Assembly (NCBI GenBank): GCA_963662175.1
Contig: OY759219.1
Span: 29,554,908 to 29,618,907, forward strand
Length of the DNA stretch: 64,000 nucleotides
Source: Aradus depressus
Lineage: Eukaryota; Arthropoda; Insecta; Hemiptera; Aradidae
Direction: 5' to 3'
Shown here: in pieces, positions 20,421-32,800 of the stretch
How positions within the stretch are numbered: position 1 is the stretch's first letter
Layout: each line of letters starts with the position of its first letter
Notes under the pieces: generated by a model
What the model was told of the DNA's origin: nothing
The model's database searches: none
Seen by the model: the letters and a program-made list of their open reading frames with translations, nothing else
Program-made: the position numbers and the translations under genes

Positions 20421-21441
20421 TAACAAGTATTGAGAATTTCTATCATTCTGATGCTAAGTTTATAGTTTACAGACTGTTGATAAGAAATGTGGCACATTTC
20501 TTGTAATGTTTGTATGTCTTAGCGTTCTCCCCACTTTGGACAGGAAGGAAGAGCTCTTGTTTCTTACTGTTTTCTAGCTCTAAAAACCACTCTACTATTT
20601 TCCCTTAATTTATTCAACTTAGTTATAACTTGCAGGTTATCCAGCGTTGCGCGGGAGTAGCGTTGCTTTATATTAAACGTAGCGTTGCTTTATATTAAAC
20701 AAAAGGGTCTCTCCCCCTAAGAGCGCCTCCAACTTTGAAAGTTTTGGATGTCACATAACATACTTTAGGTTGGGCTATTCTTGTTCTTGAATATACGTTG
20801 AGCCGTTTTCGCTTGATGCTCGTACAAGCAAACATATATTCTTTCAGCTTCATTTATATATAGATTGAACAAATTAAGAAAAACAAGAGGTTTCTAATCG
20901 GTTAGATTCACCTCTATATCTGAAAGATCTCATAATTTATTATCTATATTAACTGACGCAAAGTGGTTAAATCAAGTGAGTCGTTCCCCAAATACCCCCC
21001 CCCCCCTTTCACTCTGGCAAGCCACTGATTTAAACAAATATGTCTTTGGATATAATGATTTTCTAATAAATAAAACTAAGTAATTACCAAAATATTAAAC
21101 AATTATCTGTTTATACAGTATGTACTTATATGTAAAATTAAATATAGAGAAAAGCTTCTTCGTCTTTTTAGATTGATAATAGTTCTTAGAACAATAGTGC
21201 CAATATGATTGCAGATTTTTATGCCAAATGTATCTTATTCCTTTGTAGTAATAGTGTTTATAATAATTGGATATGAATAGTATATCGATATTGCGTTCGA
21301 TGGTTACCAAGTGTCATAATAACCTTCTGTCTTGTTTTCATTGTCATCAAGTGTCCAACGTGGTGTAAATTTCTAAGGTTCTTACGTTTTATTCTTTGAT
21401 ATATAAATACTTGTATATTATATATTGAAAAGTGGATAGTT
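20421..21441. other. Intergenic between LINE remnant and EPRS
   Basis: No gene is seen. It holds a 22-bp tandem duplication (GTAGCGTTGCTTTATATTAA units, about 20657-20702) within repeat-like sequence (GCCGTTTTCGCTTGATGCTC), a C-rich run near 20995-21007, and AT-rich DNA upstream of EPRS. A TATATAAATA stretch near 21402-21411 is only about 35 bases from the ATG, so I do not call it a promoter. Confidence 0.5.
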
Positions 21442-24400
21442 ATGAAGTTAAGAGCTGATTTGAAAAAGATCCCGCTGGGATCTCTTGTGGTTTTGAAGAC
21501 ATTGAAAACTGACGTGGAAATTGAATGGTGTGATGAAAACCGTCTCAATATTAAAGATGGACAGACGTTTACTTCAGACTCAGCTATTTTTCGCTATTTG
21601 TGTCGTTTGGAGCCATCATTGAATCTACTTGGTTCTAATTTACTTCACCAGTGTCAGGTGGATCATTGGATTTCATTTAGTATTGGTCCGCTCTCTTGCG
21701 AAAAACAATTTGAAGAATCATTGTCATATCTTGATGATAAATTAGCTTGTGCTACGTATCTTGTTGATAATCGTTTTTCGGCAGCAGATGTGGCAGTTTG
21801 GACGAAAATAGCTTCAAACAATAAATGGAATAATTTTAAAGATGATACAAAAAATATTCCCAGAAATGTTTACCGTTGGTTTTCTTTGATAGGAAGTAAT
21901 GATTTTGTTGCGGCTGCCCTGAAAAATTTACCGGAAAATGCTACTTTGTGTATAGTGAAGGAAAATGAATCTGGTCGCAAAGAAGAGGGAAAATTTGTAG
22001 ATCTTCCTGGGGCCGAAGTAGGTAAGGTGATTGTACGATTTCCTCCTGAAGCAAGTGGATATCTGCATATTGGCCATGCGAAGGCAGCCCTGTTGAACCA
22101 GTATTACAGGGATGCTTTCAAAGGTAAGCTTATTATGAGATTTGATGATACTAATCCAGCTAAAGAAAAAGTAGATTTCGAAAAAGTTATATTAGAAGAT
22201 CTTTCTTTACTTAAAGTTGAATATGATCTATTTACTCATACTTCAGATTATTTTGATTTAATGTTAGAAAAGTGTGAACAACTTCTGAAAAGCAACAGGG
22301 CTTATGTTGATGATACAGATCCTGAAGTAATGAAAAATGAAAGGGAACAAAAAGTTGCATCAGTGAATAGAAGTAATAATGTAGAAAAGAATCTTAAGAT
22401 GTGGGGAGAAATGATGAAAGGGACTCAATATGGCCAAAAATGTTGTGTTAGAGCGAAAATAGATATGAACTCACTTAATGGTTGTATGCGGGATCCCACA
22501 ATATACAGATGTAAAAATGAAGCTCACCCTAAAACTGGGCTCAAGTACAAAGTGTACCCAACGTACGATTTTGCATGTCCCATAGTTGACAGTATTGAGG
22601 GTGTAACGCACTGTTTGAGAACTATGGAGTACCATGATAGGGACGAACAATTTTATTGGTTCATAGACGCAATGGGGTTAAGAAAACCTTACATATGGGA
22701 ATATTCTCGACTAAATATGACAAATACTGTATTGTCCAAGAGAAAACTGACTTGGTTCGTTGATAATGGAGTTGTGGACGGTTGGGATGATCCAAGAATG
22801 CCTACTGTTCGGGGCGTGCTCAGACGAGGTATGACTGTTGAAGGTTTAAAACAGTTCATAATTGCCCAAGGGTCGTCCAGGTCAGTTGTTGTCATGGAGT
22901 GGGACAAAATTTGGGCAATAAATAAAAAAGTGATCGATCCCATAGCTCCGCGATATACCGCTGTTGATGCTACACATAAAGTACGTCTTTCTGTTAATGG
23001 AGTTAAAGAGGAGGCAACTAAAGCTGTGAAGCATCCAAAAAATCCAGAAGTTGGTGAGAAGACAGTTTGGATCGGCTCCAGTCTGTGGATCGACGAAGCT
23101 GACGCTCTTGTTATGAAGGTTGGTGAAAATGTTACTTTAATTAATTGGGGAAATGTAAAAATCAAGGAAATTAAAAGAAGTAAAAATAACATTGAAGAAA
23201 TTATTGCTGATCCTAACTTTGAAGACAAAAATTATAAGAAAACACTGAAAATCACCTGGCTAGCAGATACTCCTCAAGCACCGCTGGTTGAATGCTATTG
23301 TGTATATTTTGAACACATCGTTAGTAAACCTATTTTAGGTAAGGATGAAGATTTTAAAAATTATATAGGCCATAATACAAGAACTGAAGTCAAAGTGATT
23401 GGAGATCCTGAGCTAAAAACATTGAAAAAATCTGATATTATTCAGATACAACGAAAAGGATTTTTCATATGTGATGTTCCTTATAGTCCTCCAAGCGTTC
23501 ACACTGGCCGTGCCACTCCTGTCGTACTGTTCTTCATACCTGATGGTCATACGAAAGAAATGCCTACATCCATACCTTCAGCTTTGAAGTTACAGTCTTC
23601 AGAAACCTCAAAGATCTCCACAGTTTCGGAGGAGTCGGTCAAAATCAATAGTGACATATTAGCTCAGGGGGATCTTGTTCGAAAGTTAAAACAGGAGAAA
23701 GCAGTTAAAACTGTCATTGAGGCGGAGGTTGGGAAGCTTTTAAAATTGAAAGAACTTTTCAAAAGTAAATCTGGACAGGATTGGAAACCAGGTGTAATTG
23801 CAGATGAGAAACACCCAGCAAAGGGCACAGCGAACACTCAACAGGAGCCTGAACTTCACAAAAAGATTACAGATCTTGGGAATAAGATTAGAACATTAAA
23901 GTCTGATAAAGCAGCCAAGGAAGTTATAACGAATATTGTTAAAGAACTTTTAAAATTAAAGGAAGATTACAAAAATATTGTAGGCAAAGAATGGGTTCCA
24001 AAGTCTGAGATCGAAGACAGCACCTCCAGTAAGCCACTTCTCGACAACGTCTCCTCTGGTCAGTTATCGAATCAAATTAAATTACAGGGCGATAAAGTTA
24101 GGGAATTGAAAACGAAGAAAGCTCCCAAAAGCGATATTGATAAAGAAATAGCTGCATTACTTTCTCTAAAGACAAAATATAAAGAGTTAAGTGGTCAAGA
24201 TTGGAAGCCCGAAAATTTGCAGACGAAGTCCAATGATTGCAGTAAAGAACAAGAGCTTAATTCAAAAATCCTAGATCAAGGAAATAAAGTAAGAGATCTG
24301 AAAAGTGCCAAATCTGCAAAAAATATAATTGATACTGAAATTGCTACGTTGTTATCTTTGAAAGCTGAATATAAGACTGTAACTGGAGCTGACTGGAAAC

Positions 24401-26520
24401 CGGATAGTACACAGTCAAAAAATGCTAAAAATAAGAATTCCAACTCAGGTAAACCACAACCTGTCAAGGAGGGAAGTACTCCCTCAGGGGATGTTGCAGG
24501 AGGATTGGATTCAAAGATAAGAGAACAAGGTGACAAAATTAGAACATTGAAATCTGCCAAATCTGATAAAACTGTTATTGATGCAGAAGTATCCAAATTG
24601 TTAGCGTTAAAGGCGGAATACAAAACAGCAGTGGGCAAAGAATGGAAGCCGGATAATACGAAACCAAAAGAAGTATCAAATTCTCCAAAAGTTAGGGAGG
24701 AAGGTATACCAAAGACGAATTCAGACTCCAAAGATGGTAATGCCATTTCAGGGCTAGAAGCTAAAATTAAAGAACAGGGTGAAGCTGTGAGGCAGCTCAA
24801 GGCTTCTGGCGCTTCCAAAGACTCGGTCAATGAAAGTGTTCAAAAATTATTGAGCTTAAAGTCTGATTATAAAAAGCTAACTGGGAAAGAATTTGTTTCA
24901 GAAGCTCCAAATCAAAATAGGAAAAGTAAACCCAAGAAAGAAAGTAAACAAGAGCCGAAGAAGAAAGAAGCGACACCCGACAAAGAAGGTTCTGTTAAAA
25001 AAGTCACTCGACTGGGATTAGAAGCTTTGAAAGAAGATAACTTACCTGACTGGTACTCACAGGTTATAACTAAAGGAGAACTAATTGAATATTATGACGT
25101 GAGCGGTTGTTATATTCTTCGCCCATGGTCTTTCGCCATTTGGGAAGTAATTCAAAATTGGTTAGATAAAGAGTTCAAGGCTTTAGGTGTCAAAAACTGT
25201 TATTTCCCCATTTTTGTTTCAAAGGCAGCTTTGGAAAAAGAGAAGACTCATATTGCAGATTTTGCTCCAGAGGTTGCCTGGGTCACTAAGTCTGGAGATA
25301 GTGATTTAGCTGAACCTATAGCTGTTCGACCGACAAGTGAGACTGTCATGTATCCAGCCTATGCCAAATGGATTCAGTCGTATAGAGATTTACCTATTAA
25401 ACTGAACCAGTGGAATAATGTAGTCAGATGGGAGTTCAAACATCCTCAACCATTTCTAAGGACGAGGGAGTTTCTCTGGCAAGAGGGGCACACCGCATAT
25501 GCTTCATCAAAAGAAGCTGAGGAAGAAGTCACTAAAATCTTGGAGTTATACGCGAAAGTTTATACAGACCTGTTAGCTATCCCAGTCGTTAGAGGAAGGA
25601 AAACTGAAAAAGAAAAATTTGCGGGCGGAGATTATACTTTAACAGTTGAAGCTTACATTTCGGCCAGTGGGCGAGCGATTCAGGGAGCAACCTCTCATCA
25701 TTTGGGGCAGAATTTCTCAAAAATGTTTGACATCATCTATGAAGACCCAGAAACCCAAGAGAAGAAATTTGTTTATCAAAACTCTTGGGGTATCACAACT
25801 AGAACGATTGGTGTTATGATTATGGTTCATGCTGACAACCAAGGACTTGTCTTGCCTCCAAGAGTTGCATCGATTCAAGTCATCATAGTGCCCTGTGGCA
25901 TTACTGCAAGTTTGAGTGAAGTTGAAAAAGACAAACTTTTAAAGACATGTCACAACATCGAAACTGAGTTGAAGACAGCTGGGGTCCGTAGTGAGGGTGA
26001 TTATCGCGACAACTATTCCCCTGGATGGAAGTTCAATCATTGGGAATTGAAAGGAGTTCCAATTCGAATTGAAATAGGACCTAAAGACATGCAGTTAGGT
26101 CAAGTAATTGCAGTAAGGAGAGACAGTGGCGCAAAGACGAATATATTGTCATCCAACATTGTTCGCGACATAGAAGCAATGCTTGCAAATATACACGATA
26201 GCCTCCTACAGAAGTCTACTGAAGAATTATCTTCCCATAAGGTTGTCTGTAAGGATTGGAATGAATTTTGTCAAAAGTTAGATAAGAAGTATTTACTTCT
26301 TTCTCCATTCTGCGGCGATATTAAATGTGAAGAAACTATAAAAGAGAGAAGTACACGAAGTGACGCAGAAGCGGATGCTGGTGCGCCGTCCATGGGAGCT
26401 AAGAGCTTGTGTATACCTTTCGATCAACCAGAGAACGGCTTATCTGCTTCAGACAAATGCATCAATCCTCATTGTGCCATTAAACCCAAATTTTATACTA
26501 TGTTTGGCCGAAGTTATTAA
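21442..26520 (+). CDS. EPRS1: Bifunctional glutamate/proline-tRNA ligase
   Basis: 1692 residues in one open frame. The enzyme charges tRNA-Glu and tRNA-Pro in the cytosol and is a member of the multi-synthetase complex. Order: a GST-like N-terminal domain (about 1-175); class I GluRS core with HIGH at 209-212 and VLSKRKL at 430-436 as the KMSKS equivalent; a tRNA-binding beta-barrel region; six WHEP helical repeats (about 737-1150), each with a QGxxVRxLK...K and LLxLKxxY pattern; class II ProRS from about 1187, with RPTSET, the motif 2 region around FLRTREFLWQEGH, and AIQGATSHHLGQNF; and a C-terminal Cys-containing region ending TMFGRSY. All parts are intact. Six WHEP units match the number I recall for Drosophila; human has three. 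There are no introns in the coding region, unlike its neighbours. The start at 21442 gives a natural GST-like beginning. Confidence 0.97.
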   Translation: MKLRADLKKIPLGSLVVLKTLKTDVEIEWCDENRLNIKDGQTFTSDSAIFRYLCRLEPSLNLLGSNLLHQCQVDHWISFSIGPLSCEKQFEESLSYLDDKLACATYLVDNRFSAADVAVWTKIASNNKWNNFKDDTKNIPRNVYRWFSLIGSNDFVAAALKNLPENATLCIVKENESGRKEEGKFVDLPGAEVGKVIVRFPPEASGYLHIGHAKAALLNQYYRDAFKGKLIMRFDDTNPAKEKVDFEKVILEDLSLLKVEYDLFTHTSDYFDLMLEKCEQLLKSNRAYVDDTDPEVMKNEREQKVASVNRSNNVEKNLKMWGEMMKGTQYGQKCCVRAKIDMNSLNGCMRDPTIYRCKNEAHPKTGLKYKVYPTYDFACPIVDSIEGVTHCLRTMEYHDRDEQFYWFIDAMGLRKPYIWEYSRLNMTNTVLSKRKLTWFVDNGVVDGWDDPRMPTVRGVLRRGMTVEGLKQFIIAQGSSRSVVVMEWDKIWAINKKVIDPIAPRYTAVDATHKVRLSVNGVKEEATKAVKHPKNPEVGEKTVWIGSSLWIDEADALVMKVGENVTLINWGNVKIKEIKRSKNNIEEIIADPNFEDKNYKKTLKITWLADTPQAPLVECYCVYFEHIVSKPILGKDEDFKNYIGHNTRTEVKVIGDPELKTLKKSDIIQIQRKGFFICDVPYSPPSVHTGRATPVVLFFIPDGHTKEMPTSIPSALKLQSSETSKISTVSEESVKINSDILAQGDLVRKLKQEKAVKTVIEAEVGKLLKLKELFKSKSGQDWKPGVIADEKHPAKGTANTQQEPELHKKITDLGNKIRTLKSDKAAKEVITNIVKELLKLKEDYKNIVGKEWVPKSEIEDSTSSKPLLDNVSSGQLSNQIKLQGDKVRELKTKKAPKSDIDKEIAALLSLKTKYKELSGQDWKPENLQTKSNDCSKEQELNSKILDQGNKVRDLKSAKSAKNIIDTEIATLLSLKAEYKTVTGADWKPDSTQSKNAKNKNSNSGKPQPVKEGSTPSGDVAGGLDSKIREQGDKIRTLKSAKSDKTVIDAEVSKLLALKAEYKTAVGKEWKPDNTKPKEVSNSPKVREEGIPKTNSDSKDGNAISGLEAKIKEQGEAVRQLKASGASKDSVNESVQKLLSLKSDYKKLTGKEFVSEAPNQNRKSKPKKESKQEPKKKEATPDKEGSVKKVTRLGLEALKEDNLPDWYSQVITKGELIEYYDVSGCYILRPWSFAIWEVIQNWLDKEFKALGVKNCYFPIFVSKAALEKEKTHIADFAPEVAWVTKSGDSDLAEPIAVRPTSETVMYPAYAKWIQSYRDLPIKLNQWNNVVRWEFKHPQPFLRTREFLWQEGHTAYASSKEAEEEVTKILELYAKVYTDLLAIPVVRGRKTEKEKFAGGDYTLTVEAYISASGRAIQGATSHHLGQNFSKMFDIIYEDPETQEKKFVYQNSWGITTRTIGVMIMVHADNQGLVLPPRVASIQVIIVPCGITASLSEVEKDKLLKTCHNIETELKTAGVRSEGDYRDNYSPGWKFNHWELKGVPIRIEIGPKDMQLGQVIAVRRDSGAKTNILSSNIVRDIEAMLANIHDSLLQKSTEELSSHKVVCKDWNEFCQKLDKKYLLLSPFCGDIKCEETIKERSTRSDAEADAGAPSMGAKSLCIPFDQPENGLSASDKCINPHCAIKPKFYTMFGRSY

Positions 26521-26751
26521 GTAAGGTTTTTGTTCTGTTATTTCTCTCTTATTGTAACAACTATTTATTTGTAAATTTTATAAGGACGGCCTGAGAGAAG
26601 CTAATTTTATTTTATCCTATTTAAATACATATCTCTAACATTTTCAGTATTTGTAGAAGGACGATTAATGATAATTTTGTTGAGATTGTTATATATTTAT
26701 TTATTTTAATAGATATTCTATGGTTTGAGTTCTTCAAATCAAAATTGTATA

Positions 26752-26772
26752 AATAAATGTGTAATTAATAAA
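26752..26772 (+). terminator. Polyadenylation signals of EPRS
   Basis: AATAAA at 26752-26757 and 26767-26772, about 230-250 bases after the stop, followed by a T-rich run. Confidence 0.65.
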
Positions 26773-26870
26773 ACCTTTTTTTTTTAACTTTCTTTTTTCT
26801 TTTGAATTTTATTTAAAAAATATATACATACATGATATAATATTACAAAGTAACATAGAAAATAATTATA

Positions 26871-26876
26871 TTTATT
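26871..26876 (-). terminator. Polyadenylation signal abutting the gene 3 stop
   Basis: On the minus strand the stop TAA (26879-26877) is immediately followed by AATAAA. A second minus-strand AATAAA lies at about 26812-26807. EPRS transcripts end close by from the opposite side, so the two 3' ends nearly meet. Confidence 0.5.
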
Positions 26877-29800
26877 TTAGTATTCGTCATTCATCAGTTG
26901 TTGAACGTTGGATTCAGAATTCTTACCCATTTTCAAATAATGGCTGAATACAACCAATGAAAAAAAGATCTGTATACCTGAAACAAAAAAATAAAAATAG
27001 ATAAAATAATTTTTTTAAATTGATTTTTCTTTTTCTCAATTTTAGTCGTTTTTTTACAATAATCACATTTTGTGAGTCTCATCATAGGAGCAGGCAGTGT
27101 TCGCAGAAATTACTTGTCTTATTTAACAAAACTTAAGCTTCAATAACTATATTCGAAAATTAACTTTGTGCTATGTATGGAAATGGACGAAATTCGACTT
27201 TGATTTTGGACTCATACATTTAAGAATATTCTTAACATAATACGAAGTATAGAGCAAGTTTTGCAATCGGTCAGAAATTCGGAGTTTAGTTTCTACCGAA
27301 ATTTCATGTTTAAATTCAAAACCCAATAAGGCCATATTAACTTTCAGCGGAATCTGGAGAAAGGAAGGGGGATGAGAGGGGGTTCAACTCACTGCCGATC
27401 TAATGAATTTATGGACACAAAATTTAGTATGAGGATTTAAAGCTCCTATGTAAGTCAACTATTGAATATTAGCGCAAACGGTCGACTGGTTTTGGAGGAA
27501 GAGCGAAAAGTTAATAAATTAATTCCTTCTGGGGAAATATATTGCCGGGGATATAATTATAGTCAAATTTTAATTTAGATAGGCAAAGTCTGAAAAGTGG
27601 CCGCTTTTCAAGTGAGTATTATTGAATAATATTTATAAATATTAAAAGAAATGTAATATCAAATTGTAATCGTATTGTATAAGAAATATTAAAATTGAAC
27701 CTTTGAATTGTAGACAATTTTTACAATTAAAATTAAATGATATTGGAAAGGGAATACTAGAAGTGTACAGATTGAAACTAAGTCAAGGTGTGCGGCATCT
27801 CAAGGAAAGCCGGCATGCCTTGAGTCCGTTTTGGACAGGCCTGTCGGTATGGTTGGCATGACAACTGGATCCCCTTTCCACTAGCCAAAGCTCACGATGG
27901 AATACCTGGGTGCAGTGATGAGAAAAGGCGCTATTTTGTGTAGCTGCTACTTTCAAATAACAGTTACAAATGTTTTTTTAATTTAAAAATTAACCCGCAA
28001 ACCATAGTGAGACCATGCGACCACACTCTACACTCTAGCCCTCACGGCCCCCATAGAACTGTTTTGTATTTTTTTTTGTAAATCTCTAGTATTTTTTTAA
28101 TAAAAAATGTATACATATATGCTTTTGTAATTAAAACATGGAGGTGAAAGAAAAAAACTCGTTTTCAGTAAATATTTTTATAAATTGTAAAAATAAGTTC
28201 CTTTAGGCTTTTTATTTTATATATTTATTTTTAAGCCCTACACAATTTTATGGTGAAAAAAGAGTTATTTAATTTACAAATTAGTTAAATTTTTTTTTTT
28301 TTTCGTAGAAAAACAATCAATGGCAGGATTTTATTTTTTTTTTGCACATTTTTACACGTTTGGCCTTTTTATTGCACGTTTTTTAAATTTTTTTATTGCA
28401 CAAAATCCGGGCTCTAATGATCATAATAACGCTAATGGTGGCGAAACGCCAGGTACTACTGCTAGTAATAATTGGTATTTTAAAAATACTTACTCGTCAA
28501 CAATAAAGTTTCAATACTCATCATCCAGTCGTAGTAAGAGAAACTATGCATATTAAATATAAGAGATATTATTGAAGTAATAACAGATGCGATCATACAA
28601 ATCAACCAAGCAAGCAAGAAGTAAGACTTTTCCTAAAAAAAATATAAATATGTTTGTTAGATATAAATGTTATTATTACAACTGTTTTATTTTTATTTTA
28701 TTTTTGTTTGGCCTTATGTATAGTGCATATTAGCCATGTCAATGTGTTATCTAGTTATTTACGACATCCATGGTCCCGGGAGTGAGTTTTATCTACGAAA
28801 TAAAATTCACTCTCGGACGGGATTCGAACCCGCAAACCATGGTGAGACCATGAGACCAAAGCCCTACGCTCTAGCTCGCACGGCCACCATGACCCTCGTA
28901 ATTACTGTTCAGGGATAAAATTTATAATTTATGTATTGACTCATATTTTGAACAATATAAATTGTTCCCACAAAAATATAAAAAAAAAATATATATATAT
29001 ACGAGAACTATCACTATATTAAATCGCACAAAACATTGTAAATTGTGGATAACACTAATAATAGAAGCTGCGCAGTCACAGAAAAGGAAAAATACTCCCA
29101 AAGTCAAAAACACACACACAAACTTCTAAATATTAGATTGAAATTCAAAATCTAAGAACCTGGAAAACAGCAAAGATAGTTGAGTTCCTTAAAAACTAAT
29201 CACAGGCTGACAACTGTTCGAACTTATTATTTTGGTTATTGTTATCTTTTATCTGAACAATATTAATGTCTGAATACATTTCTGCAATATTTCTCGATAT
29301 AGGTAGTGGACATTTACTAAAATAAAAACAAAGTAGTTGTTAACCTTTTATATTGTCTAATTCCATTAAAATATTATAAAGAGTATCGAGGTCATCGTCA
29401 GGACAAAGTTCATAAGTCTCTTTTGATGATCTAAGCCGAGACCGGTATACTTTATAATATTTTTGTGAAATTAAACAATATATCAAACAGTTGAAGAAGC
29501 TCTTTGTTTTTATTTATACTAGGTTAGGTTTTAGGTTTTATGACTCATGCCCGGGCTTTAACTACGAGGTCATATCGCCTACTACCAGAGCGCTCTTTCG
29601 TCTCTCTGGTGGACATGAGCCCGACTCTACTGTGGGAGTCCTAAATTTTGCCTACCCTAAATTTTTATTCATCTAGGGTAGGGGTCTTTAACGAGTACCT
29701 GACATCGTACAGGCTCGGGACCATCGCTTAACGTCCCATCCGAAGGACGGCGTGCTTAAGTTTATTTTACCTCCCAGATAAAATAAACTAAGGGCCTCGG

Positions 29801-32800
29801 TCGGGCTACGAACCCACGACCTTGAGCTCAGAAGTCAAGCACGCATACCACTGAGCTACCGGCGCCCTCAATATTTATACTAGAAGAACATTAGTTTTTT
29901 ATGTAATCGCAGTGACTGATTATTAAAAATTAATACAGGATCATATCGTAAAGTGTCATTCGAGTTGATAGAGAAGGCATTCTTATTTAAAAATATATAT
30001 TTTTTGAATTTTAATGAGCACAATTTCTTTTTGAAAAACCCTAATTTTGAAGTGTTGTGTGTTAAAAGGGGGCTGCGTGAACAAAACGTCAACGAAATAT
30101 CATCGGGACTGAACTCATTCCCTATGAAATGAAATCAACCGATTTTGTTGAAGAGACTTCTGATTTGTCATACAAAATTTCGTGTCGACACATTCATTAC
30201 ATCGACAGTTATTAGGGTTTCTGGTTTGAACTCTTTGGCTGTCTGGGTGTCTTCTTCATTCCTTATATCGGAAGTTATGGAGTTCACAGACAATCAGTGA
30301 GTATTGGATGTACTTCTGTATAGATCCGTAATTTCAAATCAATATTTCGACTCCAATTGGGTTCAAAAACACAAAAATGATGCCAATAAATACAGTAGAG
30401 TTTAACATTTATGTTTATTCAATATGTAAAAATGAAAATAATAGTTATTATTTTTAAAAAAATGTATAAAAAAGGGCCATCCTGTACGGAAGTTTTTGCT
30501 TAGTATCAAACTCTCATATGGGTCCGCAAAAACTCAATATTAGGCCCCGCCCCTTTTTCTTTATTTATTTTTTACTAATAACAATTATTTTTCATTCAAA
30601 CTGATTGAAAGAACATAATACTGTGCAAATTGGTATAATTTGTTTTCTCTTAATCAAATTGGAGATGCCGAAATACCGATTTGAAATTGAAAGACTATAC
30701 GGAAGTACACCGCAATTTTTCATTCATTCCAATCAGCGGGTCGGAAAAGGTGATTTTTTTGTCGAAATCTCAACATCGAATTTCTAACCGACTACATAAC
30801 TTCCCCTAAACATTATACAGCTGAGAAAGAAACATTGGAAATCAAAAAAAGTTTTATATAATAAGTATAATTTTCTCAAAAATTGAGACAACAGAATAAT
30901 AATATTGCTATTTTTTATTTATGAAGGCACAATAATATATAATACATGGATGCTATTTAACTAATTAACTTTCTCAAGATTTGTTACCACTAAAACACAC
31001 AAGTGTATTAACCACAACCTCCCAAATATTCAATAAATTATATAAGTATATAAATGGTGAATAAATACTCTTACCTTCAATGTTCCATATATTAAATAAA
31101 CAGAAAAAATTATTTCGAAGCTCAGTGTGATGTTGTATGACAGTGTGTTAATCAAGGCTGAAAAATGAATTACATTAAAAAATAATACTTTTGGTGTTGT
31201 GTAAGGAGATTTTTAATTTATATATATAATGTATTATTGCAAAATTACTTCTCCCATTAATTTTTTTCTCTTTTTATAAAATGTCGGAAAGAAATACTTA
31301 CTAACGAAAATAGAGCTACTAGAGTATTTATGGAGTACATGATAAGTTATCGAAATAACAGTTATGTCCAGAAAGTAAAGCAGGTTTGCCATCTAAAATA
31401 CATCAATTCATGAAATTATTGTATTTACATCAGTGAAATGTGTTACGATTCTTAAATATTAGCACTTAAATATTATTGTCATAATATGTGTAGAAGTCGT
31501 TATTTTCAATCGCTCAAGTAGAGTTTTTGATAGTTATGTGAAGGGGTCTTCTTCATTTATATATATATATATTTTTTTAAATGACAAAACTCCATTGTGT
31601 CGTTTTTTTGAAGTCCTTTTACTTCCCCAAATATACAAAGCATAGGGGAAGTTATATATTTTTTTTAATATTCTGATCAAATGCACGTAAAGACTTTATG
31701 AAGCCTCGACGATATTTCAGCTGCAATAATCCAACAATTTGTAAGAGATAATTGATATTAAAAACTGAAAAATGCCCCCCCCCCCCCCCCCCCCCCCCCC
31801 CGTTTTCATCTACGACTAGCCCCTCCCTCAAACTAATACTGTACGACATCTAGGACTGACATAGGATCGAAGACTGACATGGAATCCTCACACACGTCTC
31901 ACACGGAACACGCTGAACCGTCGACTCAAAATACTCTACGGACTTCTAAATAGACGATCAAAATTAGACATGACACAAAAACGGAACTGTTATACTTACT
32001 TACTTAGACCATTATGGACATACGGATCACAGATATACGGTTCAGCAAAAACATCCAACATCAAACGAATTCAGGCATTTAATTCAAAAACCCTCAGACT
32101 GATAACACAGTGCCCCCCATACATAAACAACAGAACACTTCATAACGATCTTATGATACACACAGTACCCGACACAATACAAACTACTTACATACGTTTT
32201 TTTAGAAAACTTTACACACATACAAATCCAGAAATACGTACTTTATCTTCACAACACTTACCACAAAACCCTCCACGAAGGTTGAAGAGAAGATGGAACC
32301 GCGACTTACTGCCACCTTGAATCCTATTCGTTCTTAATATTTTATTTTTTATTTTTTTTACATTATGTTCCTTTACTTTTATCATCTCTCTTACCCATTC
32401 CATGAAAATTGTCTTTCAATTCCTTTTTATTTATTAATTAATTTTTTTTTTTTTTATTTTTATTTTTTTTTTTACCCTTGTCCTTATAATTAATATAAAT
32501 TTTCGTCCCGAGGACCTACCACCGGGTGGCCTTCCTCTCACATGCCATTCACGCCAACGTATCCATACCTACCAACAGTTGCATCTTTATGAATAAAAGA
32601 CAAAGAAAAAAAAAATTAAATTTCTATAAAAAAAAAAGAATTAAATTTATATTATTATTTTATTTGTTTATTTTGATAAGACTTGAAAAGCCTGGCAAAA
32701 TTTCACCCCTGTTAAGAGTTTCAAAATAATCTACTTGACATAATCTACGCAGAATAAACACAGAATATTTTACTGAGCCAACCCTGTTGTTATTACTTAG

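Noticed and set aside
21402..21411. TATA-like stretch as EPRS promoter
   Set aside because: It is too close to the start codon to leave a normal leader, and such AT-rich matches are common here.
22689..24830. Long minus-strand frames opposite EPRS (179 and 184 codons)
   Set aside because: They are complements of strongly constrained synthetase codons and of the WHEP repeats, with no independent protein features.
31652..31849. Minus-strand frame with a polyglycine stretch
   Set aside because: The glycines are simply the poly(C) run read in reverse.
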